From: an uncultured Alphaproteobacteria bacterium | GTDB lineage: Bacteria; Pseudomonadota; Alphaproteobacteria; HIMB59; GCA-002718135 | Length of the DNA: 64,000 bases | NCBI GenBank assembly: GCA_902621855.1 | Contig: CACNNQ010000002.1 | Location: 62,001 to 126,000, forward strand | Direction: 5' to 3' | Shown: piece after piece, positions 1 through 14,136 of the stretch | Layout of the letters: each line of letters starts with the position of its first letter | Numbering within the stretch: the first letter of the stretch is position 1 | Notes under the pieces: model-generated | Seen by the model: the letters and a program-made list of their open reading frames with translations, nothing else | What the model was told of the DNA's origin: nothing | The model's database searches: none | Translations under genes and position numbers: made by a program

Positions 1-359
1 TTGCTTAATTCAATAATTTTTCTTTTTTTGGGAAAATCAATTTTTAATATATTTGAAATTTGATTTAGTGTTTTGTTTATATTGGATGTATTTTCAGGAA
101 TAACGTAGATATCAAAGACCTTTTTGTTATTAGCTAATATATTATCATTTGTATCTAATATTTTTCCTCTTAAGGGATAAAGTATTTCAACATCAATTTG
201 ATTATTTTTTGAGAGAGTTTTATATTTTTCTGAACTTTTAATTTGAATATTATAAAGCCTCCATCCAACTATTGTAAATAAAGAAAGCTTTAAAACATAG
301 AGTACAAAAGATCTTCTATTTAAGACAGTAAATTGTTTTTTATCATCAGAATAGAACAT
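1..359 (-). CDS. mrdA: Penicillin-binding protein 2, amino-terminal part (cut by window edge)
   Basis: Not in the ORF track because it runs off the window. Read on the minus strand from the ATG at 359, it gives about 119 residues: a charged start with NRRSF, a membrane segment (FVLYVLKLSLFTIVGW), the RLYNIQI stretch, then YPLRGKILDTNDNILA. That last stretch is the pedestal motif found just after the membrane anchor in class B penicillin-binding proteins of the PBP2 family. PBP2 is the transpeptidase of the elongation complex and works with MreBCD and RodA. The ATG lies one base after the mreD stop, so it is the next gene of the mre operon. The catalytic domain is outside the window. Confidence 0.9.
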   Translation of the reverse strand, partial: MFYSDDKKQFTVLNRRSFVLYVLKLSLFTIVGWRLYNIQIKSSEKYKTLSKNNQIDVEILYPLRGKILDTNDNILANNKKVFDIYVIPENTSNINKTLNQISNILKIDFPKKRKIIELS

Positions 360-842
360 TTATTTATTTAATTTATTTAAAATAGTAACTATTGGAATAA
401 AAATTATAATAGATATTACTAAATAATTAAATAGATGAGAAATTGTAAAGTATATATTATTAAGAAAGTAAGACAAAAGTATTTCAATATATAAAATTAG
501 ATTCAATGATATAAATATTATTAAACTTATTTGATTAGAAGTTAACAATAATAGATATTTTTTAAATAAAAGATAAATTGATAAAATTACCATAAAACTA
601 ATTAAATGACTTCCTATAGAATTTAAGAGAATTATATCGAATAAAATTCCATAAATAAAACCTAAAATGTAGTGAGTGTAATGATAATAATAAAATAAAA
701 AATAAATAAATGTAAGGTGAAATAGAAAATAAAATAGAATATTTATAATTTCAATATGTAATAAAGAATTAACACTTATTGAAAACGAAAATAATAATAT
801 TATGTTAAAGATAAAATAAGTTTTAAAAACTTGTAAACCCAC
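360..842 (-). CDS. mreD: Rod shape-determining protein MreD
   Basis: This 160-residue, almost wholly hydrophobic protein has about five predicted membrane segments and a family-typical length. Sequence alone is weak evidence, because MreD is poorly conserved and this copy is rich in Ile, Phe and Leu. The position between mreC (2 nt away) and mrdA (directly abutting) is the standard order and decides the call. MreD is an inner-membrane part of the elongasome that couples MreB and MreC to the wall-synthesis enzymes. Confidence 0.85.
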   Translation of the reverse strand: MGLQVFKTYFIFNIILLFSFSISVNSLLHIEIINILFYFLFHLTFIYFLFYYYHYTHYILGFIYGILFDIILLNSIGSHLISFMVILSIYLLFKKYLLLLTSNQISLIIFISLNLILYIEILLSYFLNNIYFTISHLFNYLVISIIIFIPIVTILNKLNK

Positions 843-844
843 TT

Positions 845-1666
845 TTATTTAGATGTAACAATTTGAACATAATCAATACTATTAAAATCTACAAAAGGTA
901 AGACGTAAAATCTATCCTTTTCTATTTTTGCAATTTTACCAACTAGTAAATCAACGGGAAAAATTTCTGCAGTGCCACTAGTGACAACAATATCGCCAAT
1001 TTTTGGTATTTTATCATTTTTTATAAAATTACTTACTAGATACTTGTTATCACCAGCACCTGATACTAATGAAAATATTCCATCAGAAATTGTTTTTATT
1101 GATATTGATAAATTAGGATCTGTAATTAATAGAACTCTAGATTTTAATGCTGAAGTTTCAATTATTTTTCCTACTAAACCTCTTTCATTAATAGCAGACA
1201 TATTTTTTTCAATATCACTCTCATATCCTGCGTTAATATTTATTATTTTAGAAAAGAAGGTGTCATTTCTATTTACTAGTGAAGCGGTTTTTACTAGTTT
1301 TAAGTTATTATCAGTCGCATTTAACAAACGCTTAAGAACTCTATTTTCTCTAGAATTTTGTATAGCTAGTGTTTGCCATTTTTTTAGACGTACAATTTCT
1401 TCCTGTAAAATTTTATTTTCAAATTTAAGACTTTGAAACTGTTTATATTCATTAACAACATTTGAAATACCGGTAAATGGCGCAGATAAAACTTTAGTAA
1501 AGGGGTTTATAACACTAGTACTGAAATTTTTTATATTATTGATTATAAAATAATCACTTTTGGAAAAGAAAATTAAAAAAAAAGATAGCAATACTATAGA
1601 TATAATAGTGACATTTTTAAAAACCTTTGAAGTTTTTAGTGCCCTTACTTTAAACCTAGGTGCCAT
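845..1666 (-). CDS. mreC: Rod shape-determining protein MreC
   Basis: This 273-residue protein has a basic cytoplasmic start and one membrane segment at about residues 20-38 (IISIVLLSFFLIFF). A coiled-coil stretch follows at about 75-115 (QSLKFENKILQEEIVRLKK), then a beta-rich periplasmic domain with INERGLVGKI and GDIVVTSG motifs. This architecture and length fit MreC, the periplasmic scaffold that binds PBP2. It sits 14 nt after mreB and 2 nt before mreD, in one operon. The plus-strand ORF at 972-1436 is its shadow. Confidence 0.95.
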   Translation of the reverse strand: MAPRFKVRALKTSKVFKNVTIISIVLLSFFLIFFSKSDYFIINNIKNFSTSVINPFTKVLSAPFTGISNVVNEYKQFQSLKFENKILQEEIVRLKKWQTLAIQNSRENRVLKRLLNATDNNLKLVKTASLVNRNDTFFSKIININAGYESDIEKNMSAINERGLVGKIIETSALKSRVLLITDPNLSISIKTISDGIFSLVSGAGDNKYLVSNFIKNDKIPKIGDIVVTSGTAEIFPVDLLVGKIAKIEKDRFYVLPFVDFNSIDYVQIVTSK

Positions 1667-1680
1667 AGGATAATAATTTG

Positions 1681-4288
<2,608 letters not shown>

Positions 4289-4328
4289 ATATTCTATACA
4301 CTAAACAAAATATAAATTAAACTTTCAT

Positions 4329-5889
<1,561 letters not shown>

Positions 5890-5890
<1 letters not shown>

Positions 5891-7656
5891 TAAACTAAAA
5901 TTTTTCCTTTTTCGGCAGATTTTTTATCCTGTTTTTGATCTTTACTTAACATCATTTCATTATGTGCTGAGCCACTTTGGATCATTGGAAAGCAGTTTTC
6001 TTCTTTGGTTACCCATATATCTGCAATAACTGTACTGTCTGTTTCAATCATTTGTTTTATAACTGTGTCAAGTTCATCAATAGTCTTTGCTCTCAAACCA
6101 ACTGCCCTATAACTTTCAGCTAATTTTACAAAGTCAGGTAAACTGTCGGTATAACTTTCCGAATATCTTCCGCCATGTAAAAGTTCTTGCCATTGTCTTA
6201 CCATTCCCATGTATTCATTGTTTAATATAAATATTTTTACAGGTAGTCTGTATTGAATTGCTGTACTCATTTCTTGAATATTCATGAGTATTGATGCATC
6301 TCCTGCTATATCGATTACTAAGGCATCTGGGTTTCCAACTTGAGCCCCAATTGCAGCAGGAAAACCATATCCCATAGTTCCTAAACCACCAGATGTAAGC
6401 CATCTGTTTGGTTCCTCAAATTTATAAAATTGAGCTGCCCACATTTGATGCTGACCTACTTCAGTTGTTATAAATGTCTTTGTATTTTTTGTTAATTCAT
6501 AGAGTCTTTGAACAGCATACTGAGGCTTAATCTGTTTTCCTTCATTATTATAATTAAGACAATCTATTTCTTTCCATTTATCAATTTTATTCCACCATAA
6601 ATTTAATGCCTCAGTATCAATTTTATATTTTTTTTCTTTCCAAACAGAAATCATTTTTTCAACAACTTGCTTAACATCACCTATTATTGGAACATCAACA
6701 TTAATTGTTTTATTGATATTACTTTCATCTATATCAATATGGATTTTCTTTGAATTAGGAGAAAAGGCATCAAGCCTTCCAGTAACTCTATCATCAAATC
6801 TTGCACCTATATTAATCATGACATCACATTCATGCATTGCCATATTAGCTTCATACATACCGTGCATACCTAACATTCCAAGTGAATTTTTATCCGATGA
6901 ACCTACCACACCAAGACCCATCAAAGTCATCGTAACAGGTGAGCCAACCATATTTATAAATTCTCTAACTAGTTTAGATGCCTTTGGTCCAGAATTAATA
7001 CATCCACCACCAATATAAAATATTGGTTTTTTTGCTTTAGAAATTAATTCAACAGCTTCATTGATTTTACTTTTTTCAAAATCAGGACTTGGTTCGAACA
7101 ATCTATGAGATGGAATAATAATTTTATTTTTTTCTTCATAAGCACCTTTAGCAAATTGAACATCTTTAGGGATATCAATTAATACAGGTCCAGGTCTTCC
7201 ATTTTGAGCAATTGTAAAAGCTTCATGAAAAACTGACGATAACTTATTTACATCTTTTACTAAGTAGTTATGTTTTGTACACGGTCTTGTGATTCCAGTA
7301 GTATCACATTCTTGGAACGCATCACTTCCTATTAAATGGGTTGGTACCTGTCCTGTAATACAAACAACTGGAACACTATCCATCATTGCATCAGTTAAAC
7401 CAGTTACAACATTTGTAGCTCCAGGGCCTGATGTTACAAGGACTACGCCAGTTTTCCCAGTTGATCTAGCATAACCTTCAGCAGCGTGAATTGCTCCACC
7501 TTCTTGTCTTACTAACACGTGTTTAATTGAATTCTGTTTAAACAAAGTATCGTAAATAGGTAATACAGCTCCTCCAGGGTATCCAAATACAACTTCTACT
7601 CCCTGTTCAGCCAAGCATTTCAAGACTATCTCAGAACCAGTAATTTCAATATTCAT
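5890..7656 (-). CDS. ilvI: Acetolactate synthase large (catalytic) subunit
   Basis: This 588-residue thiamine-diphosphate enzyme makes acetolactate from pyruvate. It has FGYPGGAVLPIYD near residue 24, RQEGGAIHAAEGYAR carrying the catalytic Glu, a central FAD-binding domain (GARFDDRVTGR) and the GDASILMN...NNEYMGMV diphosphate/Mg site near 450-480. Its partner ilvH overlaps by one base. ilvB and ilvI cannot be told apart from sequence alone. It is the first gene of this block, 47 nt after miaA, and no leucine/valine-rich leader peptide is visible in that short gap. Confidence 0.95.
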
Positions 7657-7703
7657 TGATTTTAGCTCATAGGCTGTGGATAAAATAAAATCAATAAATT
7701 AGT

Positions 7704-8627
7704 TCAATTTAGGTCTAAATTAATGGAATTTATGTCAATTTCATCTGGAAATTGATCAAATTTTTTAAATATTTTAAGATTTGATGACTTCCACCATGTA
7801 TGCTGTCTTTTTACATAATTTCTTGTAACTTGCTGAATTTTAGAAACACATTCTTCAATTGATATTTGGTTGTTTAAGTAAGACCGAATTTCAGGAACTC
7901 CGTGCGCCTTCATGATAGGCAAACTATCATTATAATTTAACTTTAGTAAATTTTTAACCTCTTCTATTGCACCATTTTGTATCATTTCAATTGTTCTAAG
8001 ATCAACTCTTTTATAATTTTCATTTCTGTGAGGTAAAAATAATAAAATTTTGTAATTTTTCAAATCAATTAATTTTTTATTGTTATTTTTTTTCCATTCA
8101 CTAAATTTTTTCTTAGTATAAAAATTTACTTCCCAAATTCTTCTTATTCTTTGAATATCATTTTGTGAAATATCATTCATTGATTCGCTATCAAGTTCTT
8201 TAACTAAGTTAAAAAAATTTTCTTTTCCTATATCTAAAAGTATTTTATTTGACTCTTTTTTTACTTCTTCTGGAATAGATGGAATTGAAACCATTCCATT
8301 AATTAAAGAATCTATGTATAAACCTGTACCTCCAACCAAAATAGAAGTTATATTTTTATCATTTAAGTAATTAATTTTTTTTGATGCCTCTTCACACCAA
8401 TTGTGAGTATTAAATCTAACATTTCCTTTTACAAAACCATATAAATGGTGATTGATTTTTTTTTGATCATTGATAGGTGGTCTAGCACTTAAGATATTTA
8501 AATCACTATAAACCTGCATACTATCAGCATTTATAATTTCACCATTTAATTTCTTAGCTAAGCTTAAAGCAAATTTAGATTTTCCTGATGCAGTTGGGCC
8601 TAAAATAAAAAAAATTTGATTTTTCAA
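7704..8627 (-). CDS. miaA: tRNA dimethylallyltransferase
   Basis: MiaA adds an isopentenyl group to A37 of tRNAs that read codons starting with U. The 307-residue protein begins with P-loop GPTASGKS (about 9-16), then NADSMQVYSDL and VGGTGLYIDSL. Near residue 265 it has the family ending VTRNYVKRQHTWWK. Its ATG overlaps the stop of the upstream protease by 4 nt (ATGA), so translation is probably coupled. Confidence 0.96.
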   Translation of the reverse strand: MKNQIFFILGPTASGKSKFALSLAKKLNGEIINADSMQVYSDLNILSARPPINDQKKINHHLYGFVKGNVRFNTHNWCEEASKKINYLNDKNITSILVGGTGLYIDSLINGMVSIPSIPEEVKKESNKILLDIGKENFFNLVKELDSESMNDISQNDIQRIRRIWEVNFYTKKKFSEWKKNNNKKLIDLKNYKILLFLPHRNENYKRVDLRTIEMIQNGAIEEVKNLLKLNYNDSLPIMKAHGVPEIRSYLNNQISIEECVSKIQQVTRNYVKRQHTWWKSSNLKIFKKFDQFPDEIDINSINLDLN

Positions 8628-9997
8628 TTATTCTTAAATTTGATTGTTACCCAATTTTGTTCATTATCTCTAATTATTTTCAGTAATAATGAAGATCTTC
8701 CTGTTTTTTCTAGAGATTTTACTAATTGTTCAAATGTATTTATATTTTTTACAACCTCTCTATTTACTTCTGTGATTATATCTTCATTTTTTAAACTGCT
8801 CTCAACATCATCAATTGAAACTACCTTTACTCCATTATCGTGATCTTCAACAGAAATTCCTAAAGATTCAATTTTTAAATTGCTACTTAAATTTGCAGTT
8901 TTTTTTCTTTCTGTAACAACTTCTCCTGGCAACTCTCCTAATATTACCTCAATATTAATCTTCTTATTTTTTCTCCATACTTCTAATATTGCAGTAGAAC
9001 CAACATCTGCCTCTGCAACAATTCTTGGTAAATCAGGCATCTTTTTAATTTCAGTATTATTAAATTTTAAAATTACATCACCTGGCTCTAAACCAGCAGT
9101 TTTAGAAGGTCCATTTGGGTTTACATTTGATATAAATGCACCTTTTTGATTAGGTAATCCAAGGCTTTCTGCAAAATCTTTTGTAACAGGTTGAATTTGT
9201 ACTCCTAACCAACCTCTCTTTGTTTTTCCAAAATCCTTTAATTGCTGTACTATTTTTTTTGCACTATTTGTGGGTATGGCAAATCCTAAACCAATACTTC
9301 CACCTGTTTGTGAAACAATGGCTGTGTTAATTCCAATTACCTCTCCATCTAAATTAAATAAAGGTCCACCTGAATTACCACGATTTATTGATGCATCTGT
9401 TTGTAAAAATTTTACATATGGTCCGCTTCCTAAATCTCTTGATATTGCAGATATAATGCCAGCTGTTACAGTGCCACCTAACCCAAGAGGGTTTCCGATT
9501 GCAATTGACCAATCTCCTACTCTCATTTTATCAGAATCACCCCAGTTAACATGCGTAAGTTTTTTATTTTTAGGATCTATTTTCAGTACAGCTATGTCTG
9601 CTTTAGGATCTCTTCCAAGTAGTTCAGCAGTAAACTCTGTTTCATCATTCAAGATAACCGTAATTTCATCAGCTCCTTCAATTACATGGTTATTAGTAAT
9701 AACTATGCCATCTTCACTTATTATAAAACCAGATCCAAGTCCTGTCATAGGTCTTTGCGATCTTCTTTGATCTCTGTCAAAATACTCTTTAAAAAATTCA
9801 TCAAAGGGCGAACCTTCTGGGAATTGAGGTATTTGATTTTGGTTATTATTTTCTACAATAGTAGTTGATGCAATGCTAACTACTGCAGGTGACAATTTTT
9901 CTACAAGATCAGCAAAACTTTCTGGTACAGCAAATAATGGTTTATGAAATAAAATTAGAATTAAAAAAAGAAATCTAAATTTCATATTAGTTATCAT
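8624..9997 (-). CDS. Periplasmic serine endoprotease, DegP/HtrA (Do) family
   Basis: This 457-residue exported protease and chaperone has a signal peptide (KFRFLFLILILFHKPLFA), a trypsin-like domain and two PDZ domains. The catalytic triad is visible as His in NNHVIEG, Asp in ADIAVLKI and Ser in GNSGGPL. PDZ1 starts near residue 265 (GWLGVQIQPV). PDZ2 at the end is shorter and diverged. DegP, DegQ and MucD cannot be separated with confidence. An internal ATG at 9985 starts directly on the signal peptide without the four extra residues and avoids overlap with the gene upstream, so it may be the true start. Confidence 0.92.
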   Translation of the reverse strand: MITNMKFRFLFLILILFHKPLFAVPESFADLVEKLSPAVVSIASTTIVENNNQNQIPQFPEGSPFDEFFKEYFDRDQRRSQRPMTGLGSGFIISEDGIVITNNHVIEGADEITVILNDETEFTAELLGRDPKADIAVLKIDPKNKKLTHVNWGDSDKMRVGDWSIAIGNPLGLGGTVTAGIISAISRDLGSGPYVKFLQTDASINRGNSGGPLFNLDGEVIGINTAIVSQTGGSIGLGFAIPTNSAKKIVQQLKDFGKTKRGWLGVQIQPVTKDFAESLGLPNQKGAFISNVNPNGPSKTAGLEPGDVILKFNNTEIKKMPDLPRIVAEADVGSTAILEVWRKNKKINIEVILGELPGEVVTERKKTANLSSNLKIESLGISVEDHDNGVKVVSIDDVESSLKNEDIITEVNREVVKNINTFEQLVKSLEKTGRSSLLLKIIRDNEQNWVTIKFKNN

Positions 9998-10187
9998 AGT
10001 ATTTAAAAGTAAAATAAATAAGGCACAGTCCTAAAAGAGCAGAAAATAAACTAATATTTTTTATCTTTTGTGGACTAATGAGAGAGAGTATATTAAAATA
10101 TTTCTTTAAATTGTTAGCTAGGAAATAATATAATGTACCTTCGACGATCAGCACTAGACCAGTGCCTATTAGTAAAATTTCAAGCAT
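9987..10187 (-). CDS. Small membrane protein of the DUF2065/YjeT type
   Basis: This 66-residue protein has two hydrophobic segments (about 1-20 and 45-62) and the pattern GLVLIVEGTLYYF...ISP. That pattern resembles the DUF2065 family, which usually lies just after hflC in Proteobacteria. Its function is not known. It shares one base with the hflC stop. Its conserved place between hflC and a Do protease suggests a link to membrane-protein quality control. Confidence 0.8.
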   Translation of the reverse strand: MLEILLIGTGLVLIVEGTLYYFLANNLKKYFNILSLISPQKIKNISLFSALLGLCLIYFTFKYYDN

Positions 10188-11062
10188 TAATTTTGGATAT
10201 CTATTTCACCAAAAAACTTTTCGCAAACTTCTCCAGGAGCAATTACCATAGACATTTCTGTGTCACCAAAAGTATCTTTACAAGCTTGCATTGTTCTTAA
10301 AAAATCAAAAAATTCCTCGTCAAGGCTGTAAGCATCACCGAGGATTCTGTTTTTTGAAGCATCTCCTTCACCTCGTAATATTGATGAAGTTCTTTCAGCT
10401 TCGGCTAAAATAACTGTTTGTTGTCTATCTGCTGATGCAACGATTTCTTTAGAAAGCTCTTCGCCTTCTGCTCTAAGTAAATTTGCTTCTTTTTCACGTT
10501 CAGAACGCATTCTTTGATAAACATTATTAGATACTTGTTCAGTTAAATCTGTTCTTCCAATTCGAATATCAACAATTTTTACACCAAAAGAATCCTCATT
10601 AACTTTAATTTGTTTTTCTATTTCATTCATAATATTAATACGTTCATCACTGAGGAGTGATGTTAACGAATATTGAGCAATTACTCCCCTAACTGCAGCA
10701 TTTATGATTCTTCCAAATCTATCTGAAAAAGTGGTTTCATTTCTAACCGTCTGATAAAACTTAAGAGGATCGACAATGTTATACCTAGCAAATGAATCAA
10801 CAATAATTCTTTTTTGATCCGAAAGTATCATTTCTTCGGGTTGAGGGTCAAGATTTAGAAGTCTTGAATCTAAAAACACAGCATCTTGGATAAATGGAAT
10901 TTTAAATTGAAGGCCTGGTTTTGTAACAACTTTTCTAGGATCACCAAACTGAAGTACAAGAGCTTGTTTAGTTTCATTTACGATAAAAAATGCCCCAGTA
11001 AAAGTGAGGAAAAGAATAAACAGTACTAAAATTATAAGTAAATTTCTTGCACTAAATCTCAT
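10187..11062 (-). CDS. hflC: HflC, regulator of the FtsH protease
   Basis: HflC is a 291-residue membrane-anchored SPFH (prohibitin-like) protein that pairs with HflK around FtsH and controls breakdown of membrane proteins. It has an amino-terminal membrane segment (LLIILVLFILFLTFTGAFF), then NETKQALVLQFG. An Ala/Glu-rich helix follows with ADRQQTVILAEAERTS. The gene starts 2 nt after hflK. Confidence 0.96.
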   Translation of the reverse strand: MRFSARNLLIILVLFILFLTFTGAFFIVNETKQALVLQFGDPRKVVTKPGLQFKIPFIQDAVFLDSRLLNLDPQPEEMILSDQKRIIVDSFARYNIVDPLKFYQTVRNETTFSDRFGRIINAAVRGVIAQYSLTSLLSDERINIMNEIEKQIKVNEDSFGVKIVDIRIGRTDLTEQVSNNVYQRMRSEREKEANLLRAEGEELSKEIVASADRQQTVILAEAERTSSILRGEGDASKNRILGDAYSLDEEFFDFLRTMQACKDTFGDTEMSMVIAPGEVCEKFFGEIDIQN

Positions 11063-11063
11063 C

Positions 11064-12170
11064 TTAGTTATTTCCTGATTTTTTTAGTTCATTTAACGGA
11101 AGATAAGGTACCACACCTTGTCCGTTTCCAGTATCATCTAAAATAATTTTGTTCTTGCCTTCTAAAACTTCCCTTAAAGTCTCAAGATAAATTCTTCTCT
11201 TAGTAACTTCTTTTGCATCTTTATAACTGTTATAAACATCAATAAAGTTTTGTGCCACACCTTCAGCTTGTTTGACAACTTGTTCTTTGTATGCTGTTGC
11301 TGCTTCAACAAGTTTTGCAGCTTCACCACGAGCATTTGGTACTATTCTATTTAAATAGGTATTTGCCTCGTTAACTAATCTTTCTTTATCTTGTCTTGCT
11401 CTTTGTACTTCATCAAAAGCATCAATGACTTGATCTGGAGGATCAACACTTTGAAGTTGAACTGATTGTATTAAAACACCACTTTCATAAGAGTCTAGAA
11501 CCAATTGCAACTCATTTCTTACAACCTGTTCAACCTCTTGACGGCCTTCTGTAAGTAAGAATTGAAGATCTCTTTGTCCTACAACTTCACGCACAACACT
11601 TTCTGACATATCTTTTACTGTAAGTTCTGGATTTCTAAGCTTAAATAAAAAATTTCCTGCATCTTTTATTTTAAAGAGAACTGTAAATGCTACATCTGCA
11701 ATATTTTGATCTCCTGTTAACATCAGACTTTCCTCGATGACTTTTCTTTCTGCACTTGAGTTAGAACCAAATCCTAAATCACTAGCGCTTCTGAAACCAA
11801 CATTAATTTTTCTAATAACTTCAACTTTTGGGGTAACAGTTTGGCCAATTGGAGTAGGAAAAAAGTAATGTAATCCTGGCTCAGTTGTTTGACCATTCCA
11901 TCTTCCAAATAGAAGTTCTACTCCCTGTTCATCAGGTTCGACTCTGTAGAAACCGGTGGCCAACCAAAGTAAAATTGCAACAATTATAAAGATCGAAACA
12001 TTACGTCTACCGCCAAATTTAAAATTACCAAACCTATCTTTTGCTTTTTTTATAGAGTCTTCAAAGTCTCTTCTATTTGGGCCATCTCCAGATCCACCAG
12101 AACCCCAAGGATTATTACTACCTCCAGAACCCCATGGATTATTATTGTTGTTATTTATGTTCCAGTTCAT
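11064..12170 (-). CDS. hflK: HflK, regulator of the FtsH protease
   Basis: This 368-residue partner of HflC begins with an Asn/Gly/Trp-rich cytoplasmic tail containing repeats of NNPWGSGG, as in other HflK proteins. A single membrane span follows at about 58-75 (VSIFIIVAILLWLATGFY), then an SPFH domain beginning at EPDEQGVELLFGRW. It heads a minus-strand operon hflK-hflC-DUF2065-degP-miaA and is divergent from mrp across 86 bp of AT-rich DNA that must hold both promoters. Confidence 0.96.
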   Translation of the reverse strand: MNWNINNNNNNPWGSGGSNNPWGSGGSGDGPNRRDFEDSIKKAKDRFGNFKFGGRRNVSIFIIVAILLWLATGFYRVEPDEQGVELLFGRWNGQTTEPGLHYFFPTPIGQTVTPKVEVIRKINVGFRSASDLGFGSNSSAERKVIEESLMLTGDQNIADVAFTVLFKIKDAGNFLFKLRNPELTVKDMSESVVREVVGQRDLQFLLTEGRQEVEQVVRNELQLVLDSYESGVLIQSVQLQSVDPPDQVIDAFDEVQRARQDKERLVNEANTYLNRIVPNARGEAAKLVEAATAYKEQVVKQAEGVAQNFIDVYNSYKDAKEVTKRRIYLETLREVLEGKNKIILDDTGNGQGVVPYLPLNELKKSGNN

Positions 12171-12256
12171 ATATTATTGATAATATTGGTTATATTTACT
12201 AACATTAAATAAAATAATTAATAACTAATATTTGAGTAAATCTGGAAAAATCAAGT

Positions 12257-13300
12257 ATGTCTGATGATATTTTATCTATAATTTATACATTTTCTAAGAA
12301 ATTCAGTGATCCTGAAACAAATATTAATTTCGATCCTAAAAATCAAAACATTTCAGCTGTAGTAAATGAGGGAAATGTTACCATTACGTTGCTTGTAAAA
12401 GGTCAAACTCAGGATTTATATATAAATATCGCTAGATTACTTAAAAAAAATGTTGAACAAATTTCTGGAGTCTTTTCAGTTAATGTAATTATTAATTCAG
12501 ATATAGACAGAAACAAAAAAACCAATACCGATGATAAAAAATTTAAAATTGATGCGAGAAATATTATAGCAATTGCTAGTGGTAAAGGGGGAGTTGGCAA
12601 ATCAACATTTTCGGTCAATCTTGCCACAGCTTTACATTCACTTAATCTGAAAATTGGTTTGCTTGATGCTGATATTTATGGTCCTAGTATACCAAGAATG
12701 ATGGGTATTTCCAAGAAACCCATAATGAATGAAAATAAAAAACTTATACCTTTGGAAAATTATGGATTAAAACTCATGTCTATTGGGTTTATTCTTGACT
12801 CTGAGGCACCAACAATTTGGAGAGGGCCAATGGTCATGAAAGCATTAGAGCAAATGTTTAATGGAGTTGAATGGGGTAAATTAGATTATTTAATAATAGA
12901 TCTACCACCTGGTACCGGAGATGCTCAGCTTACTTTGGCTCAAAGCTCAAAACTTTCTGGATCAATTGTAATTTCTACACCTCAAGATGTAGCTATTACT
13001 GATGCCAGAAAAGGTATAAATATGTTTAAAAAAGTAAATGTTGGTATTCTTGGAATTGTTGAAAATATGAGCTATTTCATGTGTGATAATTGCAATCAAA
13101 AACATTATATATTTTCAAAAGATGGCGTAAAAAAAGAAGCTGAGAAATTTAATATACCTTTTTTAGGAGAAATACCTATTGATACAAATTTAAGAATTCA
13201 ATCTGATAAAGGGGTACCTTCCTTAATAGATAATCCAGATGGTGAAATTTCAAAAAAATTTATATCAATTGCTAAGAACTTAAATAAATCTCTGAGTTAA
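12257..13300 (+). CDS. mrp: Iron-sulfur cluster carrier protein, Mrp/ApbC family
   Basis: This 347-residue P-loop ATPase is thought to hold and transfer [4Fe-4S] clusters in the cytoplasm. Residues 1-85 resemble the DUF59/MIP18 domain but are diverged. The deviant Walker A ASGKGGVGKST lies near 108-118. DADIYGPSIPRM and DLPPGTGDAQLT follow, and the MCDNCN Cys pair marks the cluster site. It converges on thyA with a 4-nt overlap at the stop codons. Confidence 0.95.
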   Translation: MSDDILSIIYTFSKKFSDPETNINFDPKNQNISAVVNEGNVTITLLVKGQTQDLYINIARLLKKNVEQISGVFSVNVIINSDIDRNKKTNTDDKKFKIDARNIIAIASGKGGVGKSTFSVNLATALHSLNLKIGLLDADIYGPSIPRMMGISKKPIMNENKKLIPLENYGLKLMSIGFILDSEAPTIWRGPMVMKALEQMFNGVEWGKLDYLIIDLPPGTGDAQLTLAQSSKLSGSIVISTPQDVAITDARKGINMFKKVNVGILGIVENMSYFMCDNCNQKHYIFSKDGVKKEAEKFNIPFLGEIPIDTNLRIQSDKGVPSLIDNPDGEISKKFISIAKNLNKSLS

Positions 13301-14136
13301 ACATTCATCTTCGCATCAATTTTTTCATGATGTTGATAGTTTACTAATTTAAAATCATCAACATTATATTTAAAAAAATCTTTTGTTTCGAATTGAAGGT
13401 CAGGTAATTTTTTAGGCACTCTTTCTAATTGAATTTTAACCTGTTCAAAATGTTCTTTATAAATATGAAAATCTCCTAAAGAATGAACAAAAGTCCCAAC
13501 TTCTAATTTACACTCTCTAGCCAACATATGAGTTAAAAGACTATAACTAGCTATGTTAAATGGAACTCCTAAGAACATATCACATGACCTTTGGTATAAT
13601 TGGCAACTTAATTTGTTATTAGAAATAAAAAATTGTGAAAATGCATGACATGCTGGTAATGACATATTTTTAATTTCAGGAGGATTCCAAGCTGATATTA
13701 TATGACGTCTTCCATTAGGATCTTCTTTAAGTCCTTTAATTAAGTTTAAGATTTGATCTTCTCCATTAAAATTTCTCCATTGAACTCCATAAATTTTACC
13801 AACGTCGCCTTCAAATCGAGCTTTTGATTTCCAATAATCAGCTTGAGCATTTTGAGTCCAAATTGTTTTTTTTTCTTTTAAATTTTCTCTTGAATCATTG
13901 TATAAAATTTCAGCAAGCCTTCTCTCGTCGTCTGAACCTTCAATAAACCACAATAACTCTGAAACTACAGATTTCCATGCTAGTTTTTTAGTTGTGATAG
14001 CAGGGAAACCCTTTGATAAATTATAATGCATTTGATAACCAAATGATTTTCTAACGCCGCCTGCTCTACTTTCAACATCAGAGCCATTATCATAACAAAA
14101 TCTTAACGCATCTAAGTATTGTTTCATTTTTCCCAA
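13297..14136 (-). CDS. thyA: Thymidylate synthase (folate-dependent, ThyA type)
   Basis: ThyA makes dTMP from dUMP with methylenetetrahydrofolate. The 279-residue protein has the nucleophile Cys in LPACHAF, QLYQRSCDMFLGVPFN and the phosphate-binding RRHIISAWNP, and ends in the usual short MNV. folA overlaps the start by 13 nt, so the enzyme that regenerates the folate is made from the same message. Confidence 0.97.
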   Translation of the reverse strand: MGKMKQYLDALRFCYDNGSDVESRAGGVRKSFGYQMHYNLSKGFPAITTKKLAWKSVVSELLWFIEGSDDERRLAEILYNDSRENLKEKKTIWTQNAQADYWKSKARFEGDVGKIYGVQWRNFNGEDQILNLIKGLKEDPNGRRHIISAWNPPEIKNMSLPACHAFSQFFISNNKLSCQLYQRSCDMFLGVPFNIASYSLLTHMLARECKLEVGTFVHSLGDFHIYKEHFEQVKIQLERVPKKLPDLQFETKDFFKYNVDDFKLVNYQHHEKIDAKMNV